Shown: positions 36,801 through 50,962, counted from the first letter of the stretch. The stretch is DNA of 64,000 nucleotides from Strix aluco (GCF_031877795.1 NC_133971.1:60520463-60584462); one strand, 5' to 3'. Made by a program: numbers and translations. Notes: generated by a model from the sequence alone, not told the origin.

Positions 36801-39800
36801 AGCCCTGAAGGGGTGAGGGACAGTTTCTAGAGCAAAAGTGGAGTGGCAAACAGCAGCACTTCTGGAGCTTCATCTTTGCCCTGGTGATTCCTCTCCAGTC
36901 CTCTCTGCTCTCGGTTCTCTCCATCACAAGACACATCTTGCCATCAGCAGCTTCCTAAAACATGTATCTTCTCTGGGCAAATGATATTTTTAACCCAGCT
37001 TGCCAGCAACTTCCACAGCACCAGGCCCTTCCACATGCCAGAGGGCACAGAGTTTGCAGCCAGCCCTGCCCATACACCCTGAAACCTCTCTGCTCTCCTC
37101 CAGCTCCCTGTCCCTCCCAGGCACCTTCCTGCTGTCACTCCTCCTGGCTTGCTTACAGGCCCCACCAAGCACAACCCCATTCAGTCTCTTCTTCCCTGCT
37201 GTTTGCTTTCCATCCCTTCCTCCTCCTCCATGCACCCTTTTCCCACGGGGAGCTGCACCGCATTTTATCGCAACCCATCTCTCCCATGGTGCCCTAGCAC
37301 AGCCGCCACTTTCCTCCTCTTTTTCCTTCTCTCACGCTGAGGAAAGGTCCTTTCACCTCCTCCTTGCCTTTTTCCTTTTCAGTCTCCTTTGTCGACGTTT
37401 CCCTCCCTGCTCTCCCGTGCTGTTTCAGCACCCCTCCCTGGCAGAATCCGGGCAGTGCAGGCAGCACGGCGTTGAGGTGCAAGGCGGTGCTTTCGCTGGA
37501 GTGCCCAGGGCCGTGCTGTGTTAAGATCTGTGGAAATAATTGGCCCGTAGGACTTGTTTGGGCTACAATGCAGATTACATGCTGTGTGGGCTTTATTTGG
37601 GATTCCAGTGTAACGCGTGCAGTTTTGAAAACTCAGGCTTTGAATGATACATTTGTAGCTGGAACTCTGCAAAATATTAATTGGGACTAGATAATGAGTT
37701 CTAAAAATGTGTAACAACTCTGCACTTACTCATGGACCTGTTCATGACAGCAATTACAGCTTGCCTCAAGAGATTTAACTTCTTTCACATAGTGGGCAAC
37801 GGGAAAAAAAGGTCTTTGTGTCAGCTAGGGAACAAGCAGCCACTTAGCACAGCAAGCTTGGAAAGGGCTGACAGGAACCCTTGACAGAGACTGCCAGAAC
37901 TGAACTCACTTTCAGGCTACTCTCAGACAGTTGTTTCAGTGGTGACCAGGCTCTGCAAGTACAGGGTCAAGGTTTTTCAGAACAAGAGCCATTCCAGTCC
38001 TGGGTTTCCTTGGCGCCTTCCTATCACGATGAACTCCTGCCTGCCCTCCTTCCATTTCCACCACATTTACATGAAATGCAGACTTGAGGCATCTTTGAGT
38101 CCCTGTGCCTTCTGACAGCATGCAGTCCATGCAACTGTCTGTTGCCCATTTCCCTGTAAAAACCTTCCACTGCTCCATTGGGACTGGAGACACACAGGGA
38201 GATGGACCTTTTGGAGGTGTAGTTTTTCACCACTCTATGCACGCTAGTATTTCTAACAGATGGTGCATTGCCCTCTGTATTAGACTCTTTGTTTTCCTTT
38301 TTCAGTTCTAACTTTATAGTGAGGTCTCGTTCAGGATGTGGCACTGTGTCTTGGGGCTCTGTGGTCACTTCCTGCATTTTGGTGACACTAGCTAGCTCTG
38401 AAATACAATAATTTTCACAACTGTTTAGTCTGAGTTGATAACTGTAAATGAAGATCTGACCCAGCTCTGCTATTTTCTCAGATTGTCTTTCCATTTTATC
38501 AAGCTCATCATCAAGCCCAAATTTTATCTGGAGCACCATGGACTTGCTGTTCAGATGTCAAGGCTTCAGGGGTAAGCAAATAATTAGAAAGGGTCAAAAC
38601 TTGGCAGGGTGTGAGAGAAAACTCTGTTTTGAAGACAACTGCTCCAGGGATTACAGAAGTGCCTGGTCCATGTCTTTCTCTTCATTGACCTCTCAACCTC
38701 TCATTTTCAGTGGTAACACCTGGTGCCTGGTAGCCCTTATCCCAACACACACAGTGCTCCATGACAAGAGGGAGTGCCATTGTCCTCTCTTCTGCTTTCT
38801 CCTTCCAAATTAATATAGGCTTTTTGTCCCCAGGGCAACCATAAAACCCAAAGGGCAATTCCTGCTACATCCTATGACCTCAGTAAGCTGCCTGAATCCT
38901 GGTGGCAGCTTGGTTCATTTCATTCACTTCTCTTCAGACACAATAGCCCAGCCACACAGTCTGAATGATGGTAGCTGACAGACTTTCTTTTTGGAGCCGC
39001 TGTATCCGACATGGATGGGTGGGGGAATCCCTTGGAGATACCATAGCAAAATCAAATGCTTTGTCAGAAGTTGGATGAGGTCTACAAACCCTGTTCCTGC
39101 CTGCATTTGAGGGAATTTGTTATTTATAATCTCTTCCTGAATTAGCAGAGATGGTAGCTTTGTGGGTCCACATGGTCCACACATAATTCACAAGGAGGTT
39201 TCTTTTTTGCTTTAGAAATATATCCTGACACAGATAATAATTCTCTATTGTCCAAAAGGTGAAAACATAACATATTTTCTAGGAATGCTTGGAGGCCCAT
39301 AATCTTTGTCTCTTTCATTACATTATTGGATATTGTTCTGGTGCTGCGGCCTTTTTCATGAATAAGAAGAAAAGCAATTGTTGTGCATTTTCCTCTGCTG
39401 TCCTATGCCTTTTCCTACCTGCTTGGGTTACAGAAAAACAGTTATTTCCACAGTTAAAAAATTCTCCATCATGTGCATTTTCAGCATGTGTATTAGGAGT
39501 TGCATTTCTGTGGAAAAATATTATATATTGTATACTTCAATCTGCAAGTACACAATAGCCTTATCAGATTGTGCTTCATGAACACAACCCTCATACTCAA
39601 ATTTTTGTATATTGTGAGTGTTCCACCATTTATTTTTCTGGAAAACTACTATTTTTACAGAAGCAGCACCAATTGTCTCAGCCACATTCAGCCTCACAAA
39701 ACTCAGGGTCTGAGAAACATAGCTCCTCAATGTGGGCTGCTGAGCTACAGCACAGATGCCTGTGCATTCATCTTTAGTTTCCAGAGATAAATTGGAAGAG

Positions 39801-40071
39801 GATGGGGGCGGGGACAGGGGGATGAACACAGGGGGGACAACAACAACAACAACAAAAAACAAACCAAACCCAAACAAGTGTTAAATCCTTACTTGGGTAC
39901 TGGTTGATTCAGACTTGTTCTGACCATTGCCCTTCACCTTGAGGGCTCTTCAGAAACTTTCCCCTGCCAACCATTCAGCAGCAGCATGTCTCATCACCCC
40001 TTATGTGCCTTCTGTCTCAAAACTGGAGCCAGAAATGTTAAAAGGCTCCCTGTTTGGCTGATGGATGATGT
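33844..40071. other. intergenic, 5' flank of CHRNB3
   Basis: The CHRNB3 promoter and 5' UTR must lie just above 33843, but no TATA or initiator is convincing. About 37000-37460 is C/T-rich on the + strand, giving Ser/Pro/Leu-rich open frames. A three-copy GCTTTACCATT-type tandem lies at about 35753-35796. An unexplained minus-strand open frame sits at 38024-38539. Confidence 0.55.
38024..38539 (-). other. unidentified 171-codon open frame
   Basis: It starts MVLQIKFGLDDELDKMERQ and has coding-like composition: acidic and Lys-rich stretches, a possible short amphipathic helix, few repeats. I do not recognise any family. Upstream in the same frame lies a stop just before a possible AG acceptor (CTGAACAG), so it could be a terminal exon, a retrocopy remnant, or chance. 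The last 50 or so codons look less protein-like. One such frame in 64 kb is not improbable by chance. Confidence 0.2.
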
Positions 40072-40738
40072 GAGCTGAACATGAGCCAGAGTGTGCCCAG
40101 GTGGCCAAGAAGGCCAATGACATCCTGGCTTGTATCAGAAATAGCGTGGCCAGCAGGGACACGGAAGTGATCTTACCCCTGTACTCAGCACTGGTGAGGC
40201 TGCACCTTGATGACTGTGTTCAGTTTTGAGCCCCTCACTAAAAAAAGGACATTGAATTACTTGAGTGTGTCCAGAGAAGGGCAACGAAGCTGGTGAAGGG
40301 TCTGGAGCACATGTCGTACTAGGAGTGGCTGAGGGAACTGGGGTTGTTTAGTCTGGAGAAGAGGAGGCTGAGGGGAGACCTCATCACCCTCTACAACTAC
40401 CTGACAGGAGGTTGAAGAGAGCTGGGGATGAGTCTCTTTAACCAAGTAATAAGCGATAGGACAGGAGGTAATGGCCTCAAGTTGTGCCATGGAAGGTTTA
40501 CACTGGATATTAGGAAGCATTTCTTTACAGAACGGGTTGTTAGGTGTTGGAATGGGCTGCCCAGGGAGGTGGTGGAGTCCCCATCCCTGGAGGTGTTCAG
40601 GAGTCAGGTTGACATAGCGCTCAGGGATATGGTGTAGTTGGGAACTGTCAATGTTAGGTTAATGGTTGGACTAGATGATCCTCAAGGTCCTTTCCAACCT
40701 AGATGATTCTGTGTTTCTGTGATTCTGTGATTCTGTGA
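40072..40738 (+). mobile_element. CR1 LINE 3' fragment
   Basis: About 670 bp cover the C-terminal part of ORF2, the 3' UTR and an ATTCTGTG tail. It is very close to the CHRNA6-intron CR1, including the same TGA at the VQF(W)APH position. It carries further stops of its own and is inactive. Confidence 0.93.
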
Positions 40739-43700
40739 GTGCAGTGTGGCCACCTCATTCAGGCACTGCTTTGCTGAGATTTTACATGCCTGACTTTCTA
40801 GGTGCCCACCAAATGAGAAGATGCTGAAGTCCTGCAAGGGGGAACAGAGGCTCCTCTGCTTAGAAATGCTCCGTGTCCAAATGGTGGCTGGGTTTGCTTA
40901 AGTTACTAACTACTGGCAATCCTAAGCATCTTCAGCCACCCAGGATCCAGGCTGTTTAGTCCTTCTGTGAGCAAGATCCCTGATGTTTGAGATGCAGCCA
41001 TCTTTTTCGTGATATCAAATGGTTACAACACTTGCTCAGGAAGGAAGTCTGCACCCTGGGGTGGACTCAGCCTGGACTCATAGTTTGGAGGCTGTGGAGA
41101 GGCTGTGAGGCTGAGAGAAAAGTCCCCCCACTCACCTGCATTACAGCCAAGAATTTTACAAAATGGGAATTTTAACATAGTGGTCAAGATATTCAGTTGA
41201 ACAGGGTAGCTGCTATGAAGTGCATGCATTTTACTTCAGATCATCCCTGGTTAAAAAGCAGAAACTGCTCTGGCAGCAGCCAGTCAGCAGACCAGACCTC
41301 ACCTCAGTCACAGTGATCACCCTAACCAGCAACCAGCATCATAAGACCAACTTCTCTGTGGGAAAATGAGGCCGGAGGCGGGGGGGGGGGGGGGGGGGGG
41401 GGGGAGTTTGCAAAAGGTTCTTAATTTAATACCTCCTGCTAACTTGCTTCTGTCCTTCTCTAATTGTGTCACAGAAGGGCTCAAATCAGCCCATTGCTGT
41501 TCTGAAGACTGCCTCCTGATGGTTTGAGCTGGGATGTGAGCCTTCTAGCCAGAGATGCCTGCTTGCCTTGCTGAGTCTGTATTGTTTGGATTAATGTCAA
41601 ATGATTTGTAAAGAATAATATTTATTCCTTCTGGAGGTTTCTTAAGATCAGGTAGAAATGTTCAGAGGTAGGAACTAAAGAGATAGAATATGTAGGATCA
41701 TCACTTTGAACATCTGTGGCATATCTTGGGCTTCCATTTTCACTGGCTTATAAACAGATAGTACTCTTAAATGTAGACCCAGAAATCAGCTTCTGTGTAC
41801 AATAACTTCTGGAATTTCCTATCCATAAAAACTTATTATATGAAGTTATTATTTCCAGTTCAAAAGGAGATATAGTTCCCTTGAATGTCCACCTATGTGC
41901 TTAAAATTCAGTGCTGTCTAACTCCAAGTATTTGCTTGTTACATTAAAATTTTTCAGAGTTGTGCTCATGAATACATACAAACAAAACCCAGTTTGGCTT
42001 CTGAGTGGCACAAACAAAACAATGGGTATGTGGTTTTTCAGTTTTCATACCACATGTCTGAGTATTGACTATAGCAGAAATAAAGGTCTTGGACATTCAT
42101 ACATAACAGCCTATATCTACAACAGAAGAGTGCTTGAGTAACCAATTAGCATGTGACTATGGAAACACTTGTTGTGAAACATGAGTGTAAAGAAAGCAGA
42201 GTGTATCAGACACCTTCACCATTTCCAAGTGAAGTTGGAGTATGTTTTTATGTAATTTGCAAAAATTAACTTTTACACAATATATAATCATAACAGAAGG
42301 GATGTGAAGGTAATATTAGCTACTAGAATGTCCTGTAATTATTTGATAGCATATGTAACCAATAAATATATCTTAAAACTGCCTAAATTCATCAAATAGT
42401 TTAAAGGTTTAACACAGCAAACTGAGAAGTTTTAAGACTCAAAAAGCTATCTCTATGACATCTTCAATATCTGTCATTTATCTTGCTTCTGACAAGCCGG
42501 AGAAGCTAAATATAATCCCCAAATGTTTATGGCTTCACCTCACTAGAAAGGGTAATTGATATTACTTATAAAAATATGTAAAAACTACATTTGTCTTTTC
42601 TACCATGCCAGAATATCCTATTTCCTGTAACTGTTTTAATGGTCTGTCTGTGCCTAGCCAGAAGAATTAACCTAATTAACGGTATTCGGGTAACTTCATC
42701 TCATAGCAAACAAAGGCTGGGTTGGAATGACTCCCTGAACTGGGAGCACAGTCCAAGAGTTTTTGTGTATTAGGAGGAGGACGTGCATATGGGACCACAG
42801 CCAAAATGCTCTGTATACTACTCCCATGGCTCAGGGGGACTGGGGCTGGGAAGAGGTCCAGCTCTCTGAAGGAAGGCTGATAAGCGCAGGGCCAGACCCT
42901 GGCATGTCAATGGATGACAGGAAAGAGTGCCAGGAGACAAATTGCCATGGCTCTTGTGGGGCTTGCAGAAAAAATGCCACCCTCACCAAAGCCCACAAAG
43001 GCCCAAAAAGGCCTTTTAACTGTCTCAGGCCCTAATAAAACAAACCGGGCTGCTGTCACCCTTCTCCATGTTATCACCCTTATGTGTCCTTACTCAGGCA
43101 ACTCCTCACATTCACTTCCAATGCAATGTGCCTGCCTCAAACAGTGTTTCAGTCAGCCAACAGATTGATAAGGTTTACAATGTTTTGAGGCTCTGAGCAA
43201 GCCCAGAGAGCATGATGCATTAACACCATATGCATCAGATAATCAGCAAAATCAAAAGGAGCAAAACCAAAGACTGCAGGAATACTTCAGACTTTAATTC
43301 CTCTACAGGTAATGAAGATGACTGTTTGGCTAGGAATGCTATCACACACCTTATTCACTCAGGTAAATAACCATTTATCATTGCAGCTGGATTTTACCTT
43401 ACTGTGATCTCACAGCAGCACAGTAGACTGTCACCCTTCTGTGGAGCCCATCTCCCATTGTGACATCATGAGCAAACACGTAGCAGCTGAAGCCATACAT
43501 GGCTTCATGACTTTCTTGCCAAAAAGCAATGATGCTTAATCTTGTCTGAGACAACAACGCTGCCCCAGTGCCCCCTCTTCTGCACAAGGCTGATGAGAAA
43601 AACCCATGGTGGACTTTCCAAGGGTACAACGATACCATTTTCAGCAATATAAAGAAGAAATCCCAGCCTCATAGAACTCAGCAAGGCCTTGCCCAAAATG

Positions 43701-44575
43701 TTCAGAGTTAGGCTTTCAGCATTTCAGCACAGGCAGGACTTTTACTGTCCTGATTTCTGTGGGAGGAGAGTTATGCCAGTGGTGAAGACATTGCTCAGAA
43801 GGCTCTCAGCTCCCCTAAGAAACACTGAGCTCACTTTTATACCTCTTCATACATTGTCTTATATATAGGAATCAAGAGACAAATAGAATAAAAGTAAAAA
43901 CTCAGCTTGAATGCACAGAGAGCAAAACCCATTGAAATAATAAAAAAGCCTCCTTTTTCTTCAGGCCAAACTCACCCATTAACCTGAAGCAGTCTTCAGC
44001 TGAGCATGCTTTTCATTCCAATGCTGTTTCCAACAGTGTTTTGCATTTTCATCTCTGTGGCACATTTTATGGTATGAAACAGTTAAAAAGTTACCAGTCC
44101 ATAATAAAAGGTTACTGCCCCACCTTCCAAACACCCCAATGCTCAATTGTTGACAGCCTCTGTAACTGAGCAGGTCAGTGTCTCATTACCATGTATAAAA
44201 GATCAGAAAAGGCAAATGTGGTAAGAAACACAGGTGTTTAAATTCTGAAATTAATAATAGAAAAGATCAAATGAATCTTTTGTAAGAGAGAAGAGCAATG
44301 CTGTAGAGGAGCAAGGCAAGGCACACAAGAAAATGTCAGAGAAAATGATATAACATTAAAGATTAGAAAAGATTTCTAGTGGGGAGAAAAGTCTTACTTC
44401 TACAGTCATATTTTATCAAAGAGGTGATGGTTTCAGTAGACAGCACGCTCACAAGACTTTGTGGTGATCGTAGTGTGAATAAGCAAGGCCAACATCATCT
44501 ACTACATGTGTAAGCTTATGATTTCTTCTGTAACTGGAGGAGTAAAAGGTGTTGAAGGAGCATGCTTTTTGTGCT
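40739..44575. other. intergenic
   Basis: I see no gene. It contains a 25-base G-run at 41380-41404 and otherwise A/T-rich unique sequence. Confidence 0.6.
41380..41404 (+). repeat. poly(G) tract, 25 G
   Basis: An uninterrupted run of 25 G, the second such tract in the window. Confidence 0.95.
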
Positions 44576-45161
44576 CTCATGGTTTAAACCCAGCTGTCAG
44601 CCAAACACCACGCAGCTGCCTGCTCATCCTCCCCCACCCCTGGGGAATGGGGGAAAGATTTGGAGCGGTAAAGGTAAGAAAACTTGTAGGTTGAGATAAA
44701 AACAATTTAATAATTGAAATAAAAATTAAAATAATAATAATAGTAATAATAGAAAATACAAATGGGTAATGCACAATGTGATGGCTCACCACATGCAGAC
44801 CAATGCCCAGCCTGTTCCTGACTAGTGATCCCAGAGAAGAGGGAATCCTGAAACCACCATCCCAAAAACCCAAGTGGACCTTCCCAATCATGTCGTATCT
44901 ATATACTGAGCATGACATTAGATGATATGGAATATTCCATTGGCCTATTCGGGTCTGTTGTTTTGGCTATGCTCCCCCCCAGCTTCTTGTGTACCTGCAC
45001 ACTAGCAGGATGTGAGAAGTTGAAAAGTCCTTGATTTCTTAGCAACAACTAAAAATATACTGAATCCAAAACACAGCAATATTCTAGCTACTAAGAACAA
45101 AGGAAAAAAAAAAAAAAACCACAAAGAAACAATCAGCTCTATCCCAGCCAAAACCAGGACA
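44576..45161 (-). mobile_element. solo LTR, avian ERVL-like
   Basis: Read on the minus strand it opens TGTCCTGGTTTTGGCTGGG and has the AGCTTCTTG-type U3 wording, a GCTCAGTATATA TATA-box region, an A/T-rich middle, TTATCTCAACC, and an end near GGTTTAAACC. This is the layout of a widespread bird LTR. No internal region flanks it, so it is a solo LTR, moderately diverged. The exact 3' end is uncertain by a few bases. Confidence 0.85.
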
Positions 45162-45948
45162 AGTGCAGAAATCCAGTCTGTCAAGCAAGACTGGGAACAA
45201 CACAAGAAAGCACCCTTTGCAGATACTATTTTGATTTAATTACATCTTATCACTGAAGCTATTTACATGTCAATTACCTGACAGCTATTAAGCTGGTATA
45301 TCATGAAGCAAAAAATGTAAATCATAACAACGTTAGTAGACAGACCAAGAGGTAAATGTCAATACTGATGAAAGAACAGTGATCAACAGAGTGATACTGT
45401 TAGATTAATTATAATGTCATCATAAGTTTGCTTGAACATTATACTGTAAAAGATATTTTTATATATAGATAGATTTTTAACGAGATGAAACATTACCACC
45501 AGGAAGTCTAATTTTGTCAGCTGATGGTAGTATCAAAGAAAGATAATTCCACTCATACTGTAACTGTGGTTTGTGTGTGACTATATTTTAAATAGATTAC
45601 TTCCAAATAACTACAGTTCCTCAGGCTGAAATAGCCACATGCACATTCACTTGGGGAGGATGGACATGTTTCCTATTATCCATGACCAAGAGATCTCCAT
45701 GCTTTAGTAGTACCTGTAGTGCAGAACCTGCCCAGTTCATCACCATGCTGGACAGACAAATAAACTCTGAGCAATTTCATCTCTTGTCAGTCAAAGAAAA
45801 GAAAGCCAGCAAAAATTTTTTCCTGTTCAAACTCAGAAAGAGCAAAATGAAGATAAGAACTGAATGTGCATACAGACTACAGAATTTGAGGTTATTGATA
45901 AATAAATTCTTTTCCAGTTCTTGGACATAACACCATGATTATTCATTC

Positions 45949-46296
45949 ACAGAATCATAGAATCACACAGAATCATTCAGGCTGGAAAAGACCCTTGGGA
46001 TCATCGAGTCCAACCATCAGCCCTCCTCTACAAAGTTCTCCCCTACACCATATCCCCCAACATCTCATCTAAACCACCCTTAAACACATCCAGGGATGGT
46101 GACTCCACCACCTCCCTGGGCAGCCTATTCCACTGTCTGACCACTCTTTCTGTGAAAAATCTTTTCCTAATGTCCAGTCTAAACCTCCCCTGTTGCAGTT
46201 TAAAGCCATTCCCTCTTGTTCTATCGCTAATTACCTGTGAGAAGAGACCATTCATCTGGTAGTGACTCCTGGAGTCCCTCAGATAAACCGTCACCA
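45949..46296 (-). mobile_element. CR1 LINE 3' fragment
   Basis: A minus-strand CR1 end of about 350 bp. It encodes the ORF2 C-terminus ([28 protein letters not shown]) and finishes with the 3' UTR and octamer tail at 45949. It belongs to a different subfamily from the other two copies, judged by its 3' UTR wording. Confidence 0.92.
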
Positions 46297-48182
46297 CAAA
46301 ATCACTTGATAAAACATCATATCAGCTCAGGAAACCTATGAGACACAAGCCTGCAAATGTGGATCAAGCTTAAAATACTCGAAACGGAAACATTTATCAG
46401 TAAGGCCAGCCTCTGTGGCCTGGGCTCACGTGGCATGTGCTCTAGCGAGAAGACTTCGGTGTCTCACAGTCAGCTTGGGAACAGTTCTCTCTGCATGTAG
46501 ATTTTCTTTGCATGCAGGTGCCATTCGCCTGGACCCAACAGCATCAACACCAGTGAACTGATGAATGAAAAGCCTGATCCTATCAATACAAGAAAAGAAG
46601 AAAAGAAAAAAAGGAAAAAAAAGAAAAAGGAAAAAAAAGGAGTGAGAACTCTGGACTGAACAGTGGAAGTGGGTATCCTGAACCTCCCTTCTCTGTAGAT
46701 CCAGCTGCTGTGGTTATTATCCTAAAACTGAAAGTGCAGATGGAAGTCTCAGAATTCCTTAAAACCAGAGCAAGATCCTTTGCTCTTAACATAAAAAAAG
46801 TACCATCCTTGAAAATTCCTTCTTTTCTGAGCCACAGGTCCAGAATATAAAGTACCTGAAGTCAAAAAAAGTTCACTTCTTCCTGCAAAAGACATATGTG
46901 AGGACACTCCTGAAAAGAGACTGTGTGAGTATGTGTGACTGACCCCTGCAATGTAAGAGGGCCCACAGGAGATGAGCGAGAATGATGAGCTCAGGGAAGA
47001 GTGTAAGGAACAATGATGAATTGTCATAAAGAAAGCTGAAATTATCTCAAAACAAGGGGACTGGATGGTAACTTTTCTTTTTGGTATACAGCTGTATCAG
47101 TCATCAGACTGCATAAACAGCCTTCCCTGAAATAATTAGTTGAGAGTAACGTTTTCCTGAGCTAGCCAGATCAGTGTGGGAGGGAAGACTCTATGCGACT
47201 CAGCCCAATATAAAGTATAAAAACTGAACAACTCACAAAATCAACTTGGAGAAGAATGACTGGCTTGAGCTGGGTTTAACCCACATATTCCTTCCCAGCA
47301 GCTGGGGACACACAGTGTCATGATGGCAAGCATTTAGAGACTAGTAATGGGAATTTGTATAGTACGTTTGTAGTGTGATTCTGCTGTATATTGTAATTGC
47401 TATACATGTGCTGCAATTTCAGTATATTGCTGTATCATTCCGCTAAATCGAAGTCCTGGGTACATCTGTAAGAACCTGGTTAGCTAGTATTGGACTCTGG
47501 CTGGGAGCTGCTAAATGAGCCCAAAACAAAAGAAGAAACCATTCCAGAAGGCAAAACCTCCTCCTTTTTCTGGATTACCTGTCCCAGGTCACTGAATTTA
47601 AGATCTCCCAGTAGGAAATCTCACGCCTTTCACAGATGCAAATACTGAAGAGTTGGTGCATTTATAGATGACTAGTATAGCCACAGACCCTGAATCTTTA
47701 ATAGTCACATCCAAATAAACCTGAAAGGAAATGAGAAGCCTGCCTAATTTGCTCAAGTTCTCCCTGAGTTTAGAAAAAAGCAGCAAAACTTCAAATGACT
47801 GGTCACATGATATTCTCTCCTAACTAAAAGACCTTTTAATAGACCACTAGAATCAATTAAGATGCAGAGGACAATCACTTTTTCAGAGGTTCCAGGAATG
47901 CATGAGCTCAAGCCTTACAATCTAATTTTCCTGTACAATGGGAGGAGGCAGCTACAGGAGGAACACTAGATCATTTTGCTTGACAGGCAATAAAAGGCTT
48001 GATATTCAATGCTAAATGAACTAATAGTGGCAGGACTGTTGGAGACATTTAATTATTGCAATAATTTAATTATGACAGTTTAATGTATCTATTCTCAAGA
48101 GAAGTTCTTGAAAATTTCCTTCTGAGTAACTGATTTAAATGTTTTCTTTGACTTAATACTTAAAATGACTTTCCTTTGGGAA

Positions 48183-48223
48183 AAGTATTCATAGTGGATT
48201 ATTCAAGTATTCATAGTGGATTA
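48183..48223. repeat. 22-bp tandem duplication
   Basis: The unit AAGTATTCATAGTGGATTA plus three bases occurs twice head to tail. It looks recent because the copies are identical. Confidence 0.85.
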
Positions 48224-49999
48224 AACAACAACTCTGCAACACCTTTTTTCAGCACACTGTTAAACTACTTCAGTCTGTATAACACTGTAAGGCCTTCTGC
48301 CCAGTTTGTACAATAAAATTCTGCAGTTCCATCAAAGGATCTCTATAAAAAGGTAAAATTTCCATTGAAAGCATTAACAGGCACAAAGAGAAATCTGTAA
48401 TAGCAATTACTGTCATCATCTTATTTTTGAATCATGTATCCTGTTTTGCTCTTTCTCATTTATTAATAAATCATTATCATGGCTAAAATATGGCAAATAA
48501 CCTGCTGTGCTTGAAACAGCAGAAGTTACAGACCTGAATTTGCAGTCATCACAGACTGTAAGCATCACCATGCTTTGGCAGATTGTGTTTTGGTTATTAA
48601 AATTAGACAATAGCTCAAAACACCCCTTTCTACCCTGCCAAAACCACCTGTTGAAGGTGTAAACTGACAGAAAACAGATAAGCCTATAGACTAAAACTTA
48701 AAACAGATCTCAGGAAAGAATCAAAGCAAAAGGGCAAATAGGAATAACTGCCTGATTCCAGAGAAGCATGTAATAGGAGACATCTTCTGAAATGGACTTC
48801 TGAAACTGTTGTGGTTTTAGTTTTACCCAAGCAGCTACTTCGCTTTCCTTCTTCCTACATTCAAACTGCGATTTGCTTTGCACTTTCTTCAGCTACAAGA
48901 GAACTCCTTCAAAACTCACAGAGGGCACCTGTACCCTAAACCCTTTGTACAGCTGAAAGAATATAAAAATCTCAGCAAGACAAGATATCTTGGAAGTCTC
49001 AGTTTCATTAATTTGCTGTCAACAGTTGTTAAGACCACGCTTGTAACAACATAGACAAGATGGCAACTGGAAGCAGAGCAGAAAAAAGGTCAGTGACAAA
49101 GGACTCCCTCAGTGTGACAAGCAGTAATGCAAGTACTTAGCTATTCATATTTTCCCACAAAACATATCTCTGGGTTTGAACTGTCCCAGTTAGACAGGGA
49201 AATCTAATGCTTTGCAGAGGTGTAAAGAGGAAAAAAGTAAACACTACACGTAGGTCAGATACACTACCACAGCAAAAGGGAAATTGGGGCAATGGGGGGA
49301 AGTAAGCCAAAAATTCTCTATTTAGAAGTGGCTCTAATTTCTGCCTGTTGAAGCATCAGTCCATTTCAAAACAAATCTCTCTGTCCAGACGTTAAGGATG
49401 GAGCGTTTTTGTCAATTTTGCTACTTTCTAACTTCCTTGAATTATTTGCTTTATAGAATAGGCTTCAGTGAAGTGCAGTTACATGCATTTAAACAAATGT
49501 CACCTACTTCATGTGCAATTGGACAACCACACACCATTCTACATTCCTACCTCTGCTTTTTAACTCCCAATCATTTTTTAGAGATGTTTATGTGCAGGTA
49601 CCAGTTGTTGCCAATACAAACAGTAAGTGATGCAGACCTTTTTTACAGTTGATTGTGTGAATGTAAGACATCCCACTTTCAAAAAAAAGGAAATTTTAGC
49701 AAATGCTTGGGAAACATATTGTGCTTATTTTACATGAAAAGTTATAATTCCTTTCCTAGCCTGCCCAGTAGCAGATAGCAATATAGAAAGAGAAGATGAA
49801 GGCTATCAGTCAGAAAGATTGTAGTATAGTGCTGGCGTGGGTCACAATGCAGAAATCAACTGCTGAAAGACAATTAGTTGCTTCTGTGTCAGCCTTTTTT
49901 CCCCACTTCAGAGATCTGTGATACTGACAGCCCTCATGGGCCTAGCAAGAGTCCACACCTAGCCCTAACATCACTGCACCAGGAGTTAGCGAGGTGTTC

Positions 50000-50032
<33 letters not shown>

Positions 50033-50033
50033 A
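50000..50033. repeat. T-run joined to A-run
   Basis: About 13 T are followed directly by about 21 A, a perfect inverted homopolymer able to fold into a hairpin. Confidence 0.9.
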
Positions 50034-50956
50034 GAGAGAAAAAATTTGCTGCAGGAGAAATTCAAGCCCATTGTCAGGATGGACTACATCTCTTCTTAGA
50101 AAAATTCTTTTATAACAGGAAAGGAAATGTCAGCAATTGGGGAGCAGTCCCCTCAACCTGGTGCTACTGAAACCTCCAAGATAAGCAATAATCACCCCTC
50201 TCAATGCAATAGAAGAAACATTTACTTGAGTCAGCCATTAAACCGACTTCACCATGAAAAGCTTAAACACAGAAGACCTCTACACACCACCCATCCATCA
50301 GTGTGCCTTAAATTTACCTTGCTGACTTACTTTTGTTGGGCTGCTTTTCTGGAGGGTTATGAAGCTAAAATATAACTGAAGGGCAGGCCCAACAAGCACG
50401 ACAGCCAGAGCATAAGATGAGGGAAGACAGGGATCTTTGATCAGGGTGGAAGGAAACAGTGCTGAACATTAAGAGTATGAAGTTACCCTTATATTTTCAG
50501 AAGCAGCTGACATAATGCAACAGCTCATTGCAGCCAGGGAAGAGGACTTTTTTCTCCCCGGCTCCCAGCCCTGCCTTTTTCTTTGTATCACACCTGATAC
50601 TGTTGATCTTCCTCTGACTCTCCACTCAGCCAAACCTGCTGCTTTAGCAAGCTGAATTGTCCCACAGAAGGGCACAACCAGCACCAGAACTGGTGCAAAT
50701 AAGAAGGGTGGTAATGAGAGTACACAGGCAGGGGGAAGAAAGGGATGGCAGAAGCACCCCAACCACAGGGGTGTGGTATTGCAGCAACCCACCATGCCTC
50801 CGGAAATCACACTTTAAATTCCCAGAGAGCAAGAAGAGAGGGTATTCTGCAGAGAAAACAGAAACAATCTGCTATTTGGCCACACATGCCAACAGCATAG
50901 CAACAGTTGTTTAAACGTCTTTTCCTTGTCACTTTTTGAATTTGAGCATTTTCAAG

Positions 50957-50962
50957 TTTATT
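50957..50962 (-). promoter_or_regulatory. THAP1: THAP1 polyadenylation signal (candidate)
   Basis: Minus-strand AATAAA, implying a 3' UTR of about 1.75 kb. No canonical hexamer that I noticed lies closer to the stop, but variant signals could be used. Confidence 0.4.

Larger units (their letters stand above)
46297..50956. other. intergenic downstream of THAP1
   Basis: No gene recognised. It holds a purine tract at about 46590-46645, a 22-bp direct duplication at 48183-48223, and a T-run joined to an A-run at about 50000-50033. Confidence 0.6.

Noticed and set aside
37000-37524. 174-codon plus-strand open frame
   Set aside because: The DNA is C/T-rich, which yields Ser/Pro/Leu-rich frames. 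No start context, domain or splice support.
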